Origin: a cyanobacterium PCC 7702
Lineage (GTDB): Bacteria; Cyanobacteriota; Cyanobacteriia; Cyanobacteriales; Nostocaceae
Assembly: GCA_000332255.1 (NCBI GenBank)
Contig: KB235926.1
Location: 2,538,213 to 2,593,747, forward strand
Length of the DNA stretch: 55,535 nucleotides
Reading direction: 5' to 3'
The stretch's first letter is position 1; each line of letters starts with the position of its first letter. The notes below the pieces were generated by a model. That model did no database searches and had not been told where the DNA came from. It saw only the letters and a program-made list of their open reading frames with translations. Shown here in pieces: positions 28,147 through 35,100 of this stretch. Position numbers and translations under genes: made by a program.

Positions 28147-28749
28147 ATGAGCAGCCACCATACCGATCCAATTTTAGAAATCATCGCTTCTCACCAAAAA
28201 GCTATAGCTTTGCACGATGTTTGCGCTCGAGTATGTTTCCTTGCAACCGTTGCAGCTGATGGTTCTGCAAGGGTACGTGTTATGAATTTGAATGGAATTT
28301 CTGGACGTTGCTTTGAACTTCATTGCAGCGAGCAAAGCGAAAAATGGCAACAACTTTTGCACAATCCTGCTTACGAGCTTTTACTTTGGTGGCCGAGTGT
28401 AGCACGCCAATATCGAATTCGGGGTGAGTTAAAAATTATGCCCCAGTTTCTTGTGGAAAAAAGTTGGTCTCAAGCTCCTTACTCATTTAAACTGCTTGAC
28501 CGTTTCTACCAGGAATATCAACCACTTGGTTCCCAACTAGATTCCCAGCAGGTGCTACTGGAAGGTTTGAACAACTTAAAGAGGAAATATCCCAACCCAC
28601 AGGATGTTCCACCTCCTTCCCATTTACGAGGTTTTTATTGCCAAGCTTGTTGGATCGAAGCTCTCTACATAGATAAACTTCGCATTCACCAAAGGCATTG
28701 CTATTCTTATACAGATAATTCTTGGCATCACGAACTACTAGTTCCCTGA
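28147..28749 (+). CDS. Pyridoxamine 5'-phosphate oxidase-like flavoprotein
   Basis: A 200-residue protein of the PNPOx split-barrel fold. The N-terminus carries VCFLATVAADGSARVRVMNL, the FMN-binding strand pattern, and ELLLWWPSVARQYRIRGELK resembles the PdxH phosphate-binding region. The C-terminal CWIEALYIDKLRIHQRH matches the PNPOx dimerisation end. It may oxidise pyridoxamine phosphate or act on another substrate as a flavin-dependent enzyme; a single-gene assignment to pdxH is not secure. It follows the MprF-like gene by 65 bases and ends at a clear terminator. Confidence 0.7.
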   Translation: MSSHHTDPILEIIASHQKAIALHDVCARVCFLATVAADGSARVRVMNLNGISGRCFELHCSEQSEKWQQLLHNPAYELLLWWPSVARQYRIRGELKIMPQFLVEKSWSQAPYSFKLLDRFYQEYQPLGSQLDSQQVLLEGLNNLKRKYPNPQDVPPPSHLRGFYCQACWIEALYIDKLRIHQRHCYSYTDNSWHHELLVP

Positions 28750-28785
28750 GTTAGTAATTTGCACCTGTCGCTTGGGAGATGAATT

Positions 28786-28820
28786 ACGGGCGTTGTCTGA
28801 CCCAAGGTACGCCCGTTTCT
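28786..28820 (+). terminator. Intrinsic terminator after the PNPOx-like gene
   Basis: ACGGGCGT (28786-28793) pairs with ACGCCCGT (28809-28816), an eight-base GC-rich stem with a 15-base loop, followed by TTCT and AATT. It lies 37 bases past the stop codon, between convergent genes. Confidence 0.65.
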
Positions 28821-28891
28821 AATTAGCAATCAATTTGATTTTGAACTTCAGGTAGTTCTACTTGCTCAGGCTGTGGAAAAATCTCTTGCGT

Positions 28892-30091
28892 TCAAGCTTT
28901 TGATGGTAAACTCCAGTCTTTGTGATGCCAAAATGTTGAGAATAGGGAGTTTAGTTTTTCGTTGACGGCTATGGAATTGGGAAAAGAAGTTGAGGAACGG
29001 TATTCCTGAGCAAATGACCTGTAGGTAGATCCCCAATTGTAGTTGTTGTTGTTGTTGGGGTTTCCGTAAGTATCTAAAAGGGCGTTGCGATCGTTAGAGT
29101 CGTACTTCCAAAGCCATGCAATCACAGTAGATCTTTTTCGTCGCGCTGCATTGAGAAAAGGAACGGGATTCATCAAATCGCTTGCATTGTGAGGACCAAT
29201 CTCACCGAATATCACCGCAAAGCCAGCATCAGATAATTTTTGCATTCTAGCTTCAATATTTGCCTGGGAATCATTAAGCCACTTTTCGTAGGCGTGGATG
29301 TCAAAGACAATATTTTTTCGCCCAGACAAGAGTTTTTTCCCTTTGGTCAGAATGACTGACTCGCTCTGACCCGTTTCCGCTCCGGGAACGACAATTATGT
29401 TGTTTGCTCCTGTAGAGCGAATGTTATCAACCATCTGTTGCATATCGCTCAGCCACAAGTCATCCGAATATCCATTAGAACGATTCCACATGTAGGGTTC
29501 ATTCCAAGTTTCAAACCAAACATCAGGCTGATTCTTGAATTGATTGGCTATTTGGCGATATCGAACTTTGTATTCAGACCACCACCATGTTTGGGAAGGA
29601 TTTTTTCCCAGGAAGGGATTTGACATTCCATTCCATCCAAAGGGACAAAGAATTGTCACTTTTCCGTTGCGTCGATTTTCGTCCACAACTGCTTGGAGGG
29701 AGTGAAGCCATTCGCCATTAATGTATTGCGCTGAGCCGACAAGCGGGTTATCGCGCATGTTCCCGATGTATTCACGCACGATATCGATTCCCCAACCGTT
29801 CATATCGCTGCTAGAAGCTCCATAGACGTGCATGGCGTTGGCTCCTCGCCAGTATGTTGGCCAACCGTTCTTAAGAATGCGGTTTCCATAAACAGAGTAA
29901 GTATCTTGACCAAATGCTGTTGTCGCAAATAAAAGCACAATCAGCACAATTCCCCATCTGGTCAGGTTCTTAGCTACAGAAAGCCTTATCTTGTTTGTGC
30001 GGATCTTTTTGAATACCCAAACCAACAGATATGAAACAAAAATGAGAAATTGTTTCCATGCAGCGCGTTGGTTTTTCTTTTTTGGATTCAC
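28892..30091 (-). CDS. Glycoside hydrolase family 5-type enzyme, secreted or membrane-anchored
   Basis: A 399-residue GH5 (cellulase-like) hydrolase. I choose the GTG at 30091 as start, because GGAGG lies eight bases upstream; a longer frame from an ATG at 30121 has no such site. A hydrophobic helix at about residues 45-60, ending in TTAFGQ, is either a late signal peptide or an anchor. The catalytic acid lies in FETWNEPYMWN and the nucleophile in VIFGEIGPHN, with a VFDIHAYEKW segment between them, as in GH5. It probably cuts beta-linked glucans or mannans outside the cell. The substrate is not deducible. Confidence 0.82.
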   Translation of the reverse strand: MNPKKKNQRAAWKQFLIFVSYLLVWVFKKIRTNKIRLSVAKNLTRWGIVLIVLLFATTAFGQDTYSVYGNRILKNGWPTYWRGANAMHVYGASSSDMNGWGIDIVREYIGNMRDNPLVGSAQYINGEWLHSLQAVVDENRRNGKVTILCPFGWNGMSNPFLGKNPSQTWWWSEYKVRYRQIANQFKNQPDVWFETWNEPYMWNRSNGYSDDLWLSDMQQMVDNIRSTGANNIIVVPGAETGQSESVILTKGKKLLSGRKNIVFDIHAYEKWLNDSQANIEARMQKLSDAGFAVIFGEIGPHNASDLMNPVPFLNAARRKRSTVIAWLWKYDSNDRNALLDTYGNPNNNNNYNWGSTYRSFAQEYRSSTSFPNSIAVNEKLNSLFSTFWHHKDWSLPSKA

Positions 30092-30187
30092 GACATTATC
30101 CTCCGTACAAGCGCAAGGCATCTAGAGCAGCCGTGAGTTCCTCCTCAGATCTGCGCAAATGAATAGTTTTTTCATTTCGCTTGCAAA

Positions 30188-30400
30188 TCAATACTGTTCG
30201 TTGCATTGATAGCACCGGGCCGACGCATGAGTACGCGAACAAATACCAAGCCAGATTTTTCTGGCTTTCGTGCTATCTTGATGAAGTAATGGTAAATTGC
30301 AACTCAATATTGAGTCGGGAGAAACCGTAGAGCCTGATGCCTTCTTTACCGTTTCTTCAAAAACGAGGCATATACTTCCCCCACCCCTATGTGCTAACAT
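30188..30400 (-). CDS. Possible small Cys-containing frame coupled to the upstream remnant
   Basis: A 70-codon frame starting with ATG at 30400. The ATG overlaps the TAG that ends the frame 30394-30549 (ATGTTAG), which is an arrangement seen in coupled genes. The product has four Cys residues and no domain I recognise. A hairpin AAGCCAG-ATTTTT-CTGGCTT (30248-30267) lies inside it. It may be only a remnant of the duplicated small-gene region rather than a working gene. Confidence 0.2.
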   Translation of the reverse strand: MLAHRGGGSICLVFEETVKKASGSTVSPDSILSCNLPLLHQDSTKARKIWLGICSRTHASARCYQCNEQY

Positions 30401-30549
30401 ATTGCCATGTAGGGGTCGAGTCGTGAGGCTTTATTAGCTTGCAACAGTTTGGTTTTTCTGACCGCCAAGTCTTTTCCAAACCAATACTGATGTGCTAGCG
30501 GCTCACCTATTTTTTGAAATTCACAAATTACTGAGTCTTTGATTGCAAT
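30394..30549 (-). pseudogene. Small reading frame A of a repeated family (GEPL...WFxKDLAxRKTKL)
   Basis: On the minus strand a 51-codon frame begins at an ATT codon (30549) placed seven bases after a perfect AGGAGGT and runs to TAG at 30394-30396. It encodes FQKIGEPLAHQYWFGKDLAV then RKTKLLQANK. The frame at 30580-30858 has the same motif, so the reading frame is conserved between the two copies. There is no ATG or GTG start, which suggests that the start codon has mutated or that the copy is decayed. I do not recognise the family. Confidence 0.35.
30448..30485. repeat. 38-base repeat, copy A, with terminal inverted TTGGTTT/AAACCAA
   Basis: The 38 bases match the copy at 30760-30797 except at three positions, and each copy has inverted ends that can pair. 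The differences at the stem keep pairing possible (AAACCAA versus AAAAACCAA). Both copies are followed within 25 bases by GGCTCACCT. The repeat is most simply explained as the conserved part of duplicated small genes on the minus strand. Confidence 0.6.
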
Positions 30550-30579
30550 CTATCTCACCTCCTTTGACAAGTAGATTTA

Positions 30580-30858
30580 CTAAGCTGTGGTGGACACGGA
30601 TAGGTTAGCATAATTTCCTTTTTTTTCAAAGTTAAATTCACTACCTTTAACAATAAAGTTCCCAGTGCAAAGGTAAAAACCGCACGGACAAATGCCTTTG
30701 CTACAGGAGAAAGGCATGTAGTTCTTCCTTATCGCCAAGAGATTGTAGCATTGTGGTAATTTGGTTTTTCTGAGCGCCAAGTCTTTTAAAAACCAATCCT
30801 AATCTACCCTATACTCACTTGTCAGTGGCTCACCTCCGTAGGTTTGCAAACAAGGCAT
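30580..30858 (-). pseudogene. Small reading frame B of the same family, interrupted by an in-frame TAG
   Basis: From ATG at 30858 the minus strand reads MPCLQTYGGEPLTSEYRVD, then TAG (30799-30801), then DWFLKDLALRKTKLPQCYN and onward to a stop at 30580. The second part includes a Cys-rich stretch, MPFSCSKGICPCGFYLCTG. The motif order GEPL, WFxKDLA, RKTKLxQ is shared with frame A, which lacks the four-to-five-residue insertion containing the stop. This is either a decayed gene or two short peptides. The Cys-rich tail recalls precursor peptides, but there is no processing-enzyme gene near. Confidence 0.35.
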
Positions 30859-31553
30859 GTTTTACTACCAGATTTACTGTAGCTAGATTAACACCTGCAT
30901 AGCTTGTTTAAAATATTAACACCTTCTTGTTTGTTTTCAAATAATAATTGCTCACTAATGTTTTACCAAAGCTGTGCTGTTCTAAAATTATTTTTAAATG
31001 AGAGAAATACTTATTTTATAAGAGTTACAGCTTTTTTATTTAAAATTTTTCTCCACCTTTTTGCTCTGTTGATTTAATCATTTACAGATATTTTTTTGAG
31101 AATTATAAAAAAATAGTTTAAGAAAAATATCTTGACGTTAGAGTTTTGTAAAATAGCATTGTAAAAATTTATAGCATATTAATAAAATGTTAGTGTGTGG
31201 AGTTTTGCTGAGAAAATTAGATAGGCAGTAGTGGTTTGGGGGAAAGGACCTGAATTGCTGTATGATTGCTGTGGCTTGCAAATCTGAGCAAAGAAGCTTT
31301 CCTCCTTAGGAAAAGGAATAGCAAGTCAGCAGAACATTTCTAGTCAAAAGATCAAGCTGATACAAGTATTTTTTCTGGGTAGGGAGAGAAAATTTTTAGA
31401 CCTACTCATCCAAAACCAGTTGCGGTTTTCCAAAGTTGAGTAACCTATAACCTTCTCAAGATAGAGGTTAATCTGGAGCGATAGCTTTAAGGTTTAAGTG
31501 TTGAGAAGAATTATTTTCAAGATTCTTAATTGAAAAATTTGATCGGGATTTCT
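30859..31553 (+). other. Gene-poor AT-rich region upstream of the KaiB-like gene
   Basis: Nearly 700 bases without a credible gene. The left half (30900-31200) is very AT-rich with runs of A and T. The right half contains TAGAGGTTAATCTGGAG at 31461-31477 and GTGTTGAGAAGAATTATTTTC close to the kaiB-like start. The KaiB-like promoter must lie here, but no clear -35/-10 pair was found. Confidence 0.4.
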
Positions 31554-31898
31554 ATGAGTCACTCTAGGGAAGAATTTTTAGATAACAAGGAAGATTCATT
31601 ACAGCTACTTTGCGATCGCCAATTAGAAAAATACGTCTTGCGATTGTATGTTGCTAACAAAAATCAAATGTCTTTGCGTGCTTTTGAAAGAATTAGAAAA
31701 ATCTGCGAAGAGTGTTTGCAAGGGCGCTATGAATTAGAAGTGATTGATATTTATCAGCAACCGGAATGTTTAGAAGAAGACCAAGTTTTTGCCATCCCTA
31801 CACTTGTTAAAAAGTTACCGCCGCCTTTTAAGAAGATAATTGGTGATTTAAGTGAAACAGAAAAGTTATTGGCCGCTTTAGATATTTGTTATCTTTGA
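31554..31898 (+). CDS. KaiB-like protein (clock-protein paralogue)
   Basis: A 114-residue protein of the KaiB thioredoxin-like fold. After an N-terminal extension of about 25 residues rich in acidic and polar residues comes LEKYVLRLYVANKNQMSLRAFERI, then LEVIDIYQQPECLEEDQVFAIPTLVKKLPPPFKKIIGDLSE, which matches KaiB closely (IPTL...LPPP..KIIGDLS). The ATG at 31554 is preferred to an upstream TTG at 31530. Canonical KaiB sits beside kaiA/kaiC; here no kai genes are near, so this is likely a paralogue of the KaiB2/KaiB3/KaiB4 kind. Its partner is unknown. Confidence 0.85.
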   Translation: MSHSREEFLDNKEDSLQLLCDRQLEKYVLRLYVANKNQMSLRAFERIRKICEECLQGRYELEVIDIYQQPECLEEDQVFAIPTLVKKLPPPFKKIIGDLSETEKLLAALDICYL

Positions 31899-32186
31899 AT
31901 TTGTTTAATAAAAAACCAAAAACACCACCCTGCAAGCTTTGGGAGGAAAATCTCCGTATAATTTTCAGCTTATTTTTTTTCAATTTACGGTAAATCGCTC
32001 AATAAATAGTATTTAATAGCCTAAAATTGAATTATGCCATAGATAAACATAAGAATCAAGTCATGGAGAGAGGAAATAAATATTTTGAATTTTCTCTACA
32101 GACCACTTGCTTTTTGAAATTATGTATGCAATTGTTTGATTAGTGAATGTCGGAAAGCAGCATCCCTGATTTATAGTCCATAAAAA

Positions 32187-32214
32187 CAAGTACACCTTCC
32201 TTCAGGTGTACTTG
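32187..32214 (-). terminator. Strong hairpin, terminator of the DUF2808-type gene
   Basis: CAAGTACACCT (32187-32197) pairs perfectly with AGGTGTACTTG (32204-32214), an 11-base stem with a six-base loop. On the minus strand it is followed by TTTTTA, so it fits a rho-independent terminator for the gene ending at 32310. On the plus strand it may also end transcription from the KaiB-like gene, with only GCAGGATTTTCT behind it. A second palindrome, GTTGTGCG-AG-CGCACAAC, lies at 32233-32250. The rest of the 31899-32309 gap is AT-rich and shows no gene. Confidence 0.75.
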
Positions 32215-32309
32215 CAGGATTTTCTGCTAGTTGTTGTGCGAGCGCACAACCGCATTCTACTGAACTGTACAGGTGCTATTGATGAAGATGCTTCCAGTGG
32301 TAGCTATTG

Positions 32310-32858
32310 TTAGTTGCTGCTGGAAGATTCATTATAAAACTGCAAGCGAGCGGTACCAACAACTTGGCCTTGAGTTTGTGACTCGCTTGCCAGTGCCTTG
32401 ACTTGAAATAAGTATACGCCATCATAACTAGGATTGCGCAGTGATTTCAAGGCAATAGTAATCGTTGTACCGGGTAGTATTGGTCGGTCTAAAGTTACTA
32501 TTACAGTTTGCTGTTGCTCGTTGCTTTTTGTAAGAGTCAGTCCTAATTTTTGTCCTTTGCGGTTAGGTGTACCTTCAAAAGCACGACTGTTTTTCCCATC
32601 AAAAGTAATAGATTCAAGACCTTGGATCTGGGTAAAAGCAATCTTTTGCAAAGGTTGTTTAGTACTAGCGGGTAATGCGAGGGTAAAGTAGTAAGTTGCT
32701 TCCCAAACATCTGTTTGATTGTATGTAGTTGTAGCAGTTACAGGATGCAATGGTTGCGCCAAGGCCAATGTATAACTACTACTTGTTTGAGAAAGTAAGC
32801 ACAAACCTGTGGTAACAACCAACAAGGTTTGACAGAAAGTAGTAATATTTTTCATCAT
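32310..32858 (-). CDS. Exported DUF2808-type protein
   Basis: A 182-residue protein with an N-terminal signal peptide (FCQTLLVVTTGLCLLSQTSSS, cleavage likely near SYTLALA). The mature part has VWEATYYFTLALPAS, LQKIAFTQIQGLESITFD and PILPGTTITIALKSLRNPSYDGVYLFQVKA, a beta-rich pattern that fits the cyanobacterial DUF2808 family, whose function is unknown. It acts in the periplasm or is secreted. Two imperfect direct repeats lie 150-210 bases upstream of its ATG and may be regulatory. The gene stands alone and ends at the hairpin at 32187. Confidence 0.65.
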   Translation of the reverse strand: MMKNITTFCQTLLVVTTGLCLLSQTSSSYTLALAQPLHPVTATTTYNQTDVWEATYYFTLALPASTKQPLQKIAFTQIQGLESITFDGKNSRAFEGTPNRKGQKLGLTLTKSNEQQQTVIVTLDRPILPGTTITIALKSLRNPSYDGVYLFQVKALASESQTQGQVVGTARLQFYNESSSSN

Positions 32859-33007
32859 ACTTTGAAAACGGGCAGATAGAAGAAAGAAAAGAAAATGAAA
32901 TCAGCTCATGGAATTTTCATTGGACATTTTTATTTGTAATCTACTTGGGAAAATTTTAGCAATTAAAATACAAAAAAATCCTACTTTTTATTCTTTTTTC
33001 TAAGCCC

Positions 33008-33068
33008 ATAAAACCGATGATTTTAGGAGCTATTTTAAGCATTTTTCCCTATAAATCCGATGGTTTTA
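33008..33068. repeat. Pair of 18-base imperfect direct repeats upstream of the DUF2808-type gene
   Basis: ATAAAACCGATGATTTTA (33008-33025) and ATAAATCCGATGGTTTTA (33051-33068) differ at two positions and are offset by 43 bases, close to four helical turns. They lie upstream of the minus-strand gene starting at 32858 and just after the end of the gene at 33108. The second copy is also part of CCGATGGTTTTATCGG, a small inverted repeat. Confidence 0.5.
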
Positions 33069-33107
33069 TCGGTGTCTTTGTCATGACTTGCCTGCAAACT
33101 AATAATT

Positions 33108-33347
33108 TCAGTCGAGGTCTTGTCTGGATTTTTGGAGCTGTTCCCAAAGAATTTGGATTTGATTGTAAGCGTCTTCAGGAGAAATTTTGCCATTAGTTTG
33201 CAGACTGCAAATGTAGTTGATGCGTTGAGAAAATTCTTGTAGCTTAGCGTTAAAAATTACATATTCTGGTTTGAGTTGACCGCGGTAAGGATTGTGGGGA
33301 TAAAGAAAATTCGATAAATCTGCTATAAAAATAAATTCTTCCGCCAT
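33108..33347 (-). CDS. Small conserved-type cyanobacterial protein, unknown function
   Basis: A 79-residue soluble protein with no signal peptide. It reads FIADLSNFLYPHNPYRGQLKPEYVIFNAKLQEFSQRINYI and ends in a charged helical part (ISPEDAYNQIQILWEQLQKS). The NFLYPHNPYRG motif looks like a small cyanobacterial family (I believe the one called DUF7219), with no known role. The start ATG at 33347 begins MAEEFIF. Composition and codon use look like those of a real gene. It may act as a small adaptor protein, but nothing here shows this. Confidence 0.6.
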   Translation of the reverse strand: MAEEFIFIADLSNFLYPHNPYRGQLKPEYVIFNAKLQEFSQRINYICSLQTNGKISPEDAYNQIQILWEQLQKSRQDLD

Positions 33348-33686
33348 GGTCTTTTGAGCGCAAGGATGGCAAAATTTTTGTTAGGCAAGTCCCAAATACA
33401 GCTTAGAATTAGAAGCTAAGAAATTTCTAAGAAGCTCCTAAACGCCAAAATATAGGCTGCATACAGGCTGCAAGGTAGCAGATTAGGAAGTATATTTGCA
33501 ATTTCCTTTGCTACCTCACTTGTTCTTTTGTAATCTTTAAGACATATCTCTGGAATTGGTAAAATACCAAACCCAATTCATCAAAAAAAAGTATCTCAAG
33601 TTACATTTTTCCAGTGTAGAGCGTGCCAAAATCAAAGTTCCGACGGGCGATCGCTCAAGATGGGGAACTCAAACTTCAACCCGAGA
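33348..33686. other. 339-base spacer without a gene
   Basis: No credible frame is present. It contains the short repeat GGCTGCATACAGGCTGCAAGG at 33456-33476, a HIP1 site near 33648, and AT-rich runs. Promoter elements for the minus-strand gene at 33347 should lie at its left end, but none is clear. Confidence 0.4.
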
Positions 33687-34130
33687 TTAATCCTTAGCAA
33701 TAGCAACATCGCTGGATTTAATCACTGCGTAAGCTTCTGTTCCTTCACAAAGTTCCAGATCGTCTACAGATGCAGTGGTGATAATTGAAGTTAATTCAAC
33801 TTCGTGGACAACTTTAATTGTTACCTGGCTGCTAACTTCTCCTCTAACAATTTTTGTCACTATACCCTTAAGGAGGTTGCGGGAGCTAACTTTCAGAGGT
33901 CTTTTTTGAGTATTATTTTCTATTTTCTGAATGTCTGGGTTTTTGTTGTCTCTGAGCTTGGTTGCTGTTGTTGGTTGCAGCGAAGCTGCAGAGCGTTGAC
34001 TCAAGTTACGGACCAGTTCTCGGAGAATTTCTGTTTTAGTGCGCTGAGACTGTTGACAGAATTCTTCTAAAATTCTCCGTTCTTCTTCTGACGTCTGGAA
34101 TGTAATCCATCCTTGTTCTTTTCTGGGCAT
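33687..34130 (-). CDS. Ribbon-helix-helix/Mop (TOBE) fusion, probable molybdate-responsive regulator
   Basis: A 147-residue protein. Residues 5-45 fit a ribbon-helix-helix DNA-binding fold: strand GWITFQT, helix SEEERRILEEFCQQSQ, turn, helix TKTEILRELVRNLSQ. A linker of about 35 residues follows. Residues 80-147 are a Mop/TOBE domain, SSRNLLKGIVTKIVRGEVSS, VTIKVVHEVELTSIIT and VDDLELCEGTEAYAVIKSSDVAIA, which binds molybdate or tungstate in ModE and Mop proteins. The gene is divergent from modA across 95 bases that contain four ACCAA/TTGGT half-sites. It is likely the local regulator of molybdate uptake, using a different DNA-binding fold from ModE. An intracellular molybdate-storage role is the alternative. 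Confidence 0.75.
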   Translation of the reverse strand: MPRKEQGWITFQTSEEERRILEEFCQQSQRTKTEILRELVRNLSQRSAASLQPTTATKLRDNKNPDIQKIENNTQKRPLKVSSRNLLKGIVTKIVRGEVSSQVTIKVVHEVELTSIITTASVDDLELCEGTEAYAVIKSSDVAIAKD

Positions 34131-34134
34131 AAAT

Positions 34135-34186
34135 TTTTACCAAATTAATTGGTGATTTGTTGGTAATCCTGGTACGATATTACCAA
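34135..34186. promoter_or_regulatory. Cluster of ACCAA/TTGGT half-sites between the RHH-Mop gene and modA
   Basis: Two inverted pairs are present: ACCAA-N5-TTGGT (34139-34153) and TTGGTAAT-N11-ATTACCAA (34160-34186). They cover the region just upstream of the regulator's ATG (34130) and 40-90 bases upstream of modA (34226). The first pair, with its flanks TTTTACC and GGTGA, recurs almost unchanged at 37309-37329 downstream of modBC. This is the expected layout for an operator bound by a dimeric ribbon-helix-helix protein. Confidence 0.6.
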
Positions 34187-34225
34187 TCTTCAATTCTATA
34201 AATTTTCTGCGAGTGTGGTTTCTCA

Positions 34226-35020
34226 ATGGGAAGAAGAAGTGTTTTGACCTATATTGGTATAGCAGTTGCTAGCTTGATGCTAACAATTTGCTTGCCATTG
34301 ACAACTCCTTTTTTGGTAGTAGCACAGCCAAACAGCGAATTGCTGGTCTCAGCTGCTGCTAGTCTTAAAGATGTCATGGAACAAATCAGGTCTATTTACC
34401 AACAAAGTAAACCAAACATCAACATCAAGTACAACTTTGGGGCCTCTGGAGCTTTATTGCAACAGATTCAACAAGGAGCACCTGTAGACGTTTTCATCTC
34501 TGCTGGTAAGAAACAGATGGACGCGTTAGAGCAATCTGGACAATTGCTCGCTGGTACTCGTGCTGTATTGGCAAAAAACCGCTTAGTTTTGGTTGTACCT
34601 AAGAACGTTACAGGCATAAACAGCTTTTACAACCTCAAAAACCCCAACATTAAAAAAATCGCAATTGGCGAACCAAGAAGCGTACCTGCGGGACAGTACG
34701 CCGAACAAGTGCTGCAAAAATTAGGTATCTACCAACAAATAAAACCCAAGTTTGTCTACGCCAACAACGTGCGTCAAGTTTTAGCAGCAGTAGAAAGTGG
34801 TAATGCAGACGCGGGTTTGGTTTACGTTACCGATGCCAAAATATCCGACAAAGTCAAAGTGGTAGTAGCTGCGGATGAAAAGTATCATTCTCCGATTGTC
34901 TATCCTTTAGCAGTGTTGAAAAGGAGTAAGAACGTTAACGCCGCCAAGGATTTTGTGCAGTTTTTATTAAGCGATCGCGCCAAAGATGTATTGAAAAAAT
35001 ACGGATTTATCTTACCTTAA
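34226..35020 (+). CDS. modA: Molybdate ABC transporter substrate-binding protein
   Basis: A 264-residue periplasmic binding protein with an N-terminal signal peptide (YIGIAVASLMLTICLPLTTPFLVVAQP). The mature part has LLVSAAASLKDVMEQI, FNFGASGALLQQIQQGAPVDVFISAG-like strand order (KYNFGASGALLQQI, GAPVDVFISAGKKQMDAL), and FVYANNVRQVLAAVESGNADAGLVYVTDA. The Ser in AAASL and GASG and the Tyr/Asp region near the end fit molybdate-binding residues of ModA. It captures MoO4 and hands it to the fused ModBC encoded 80 bases downstream. The operon is probably controlled by the divergent RHH-Mop protein. Confidence 0.92.
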   Translation: MGRRSVLTYIGIAVASLMLTICLPLTTPFLVVAQPNSELLVSAAASLKDVMEQIRSIYQQSKPNINIKYNFGASGALLQQIQQGAPVDVFISAGKKQMDALEQSGQLLAGTRAVLAKNRLVLVVPKNVTGINSFYNLKNPNIKKIAIGEPRSVPAGQYAEQVLQKLGIYQQIKPKFVYANNVRQVLAAVESGNADAGLVYVTDAKISDKVKVVVAADEKYHSPIVYPLAVLKRSKNVNAAKDFVQFLLSDRAKDVLKKYGFILP

Positions 35021-35100
35021 TCCATCCTGAGAAACACAAAACAGCGCCTGCAAACCTTGATTTTTCCTTGCTGCTGTCGTCGTGCTTAGCTTCTGGGATT

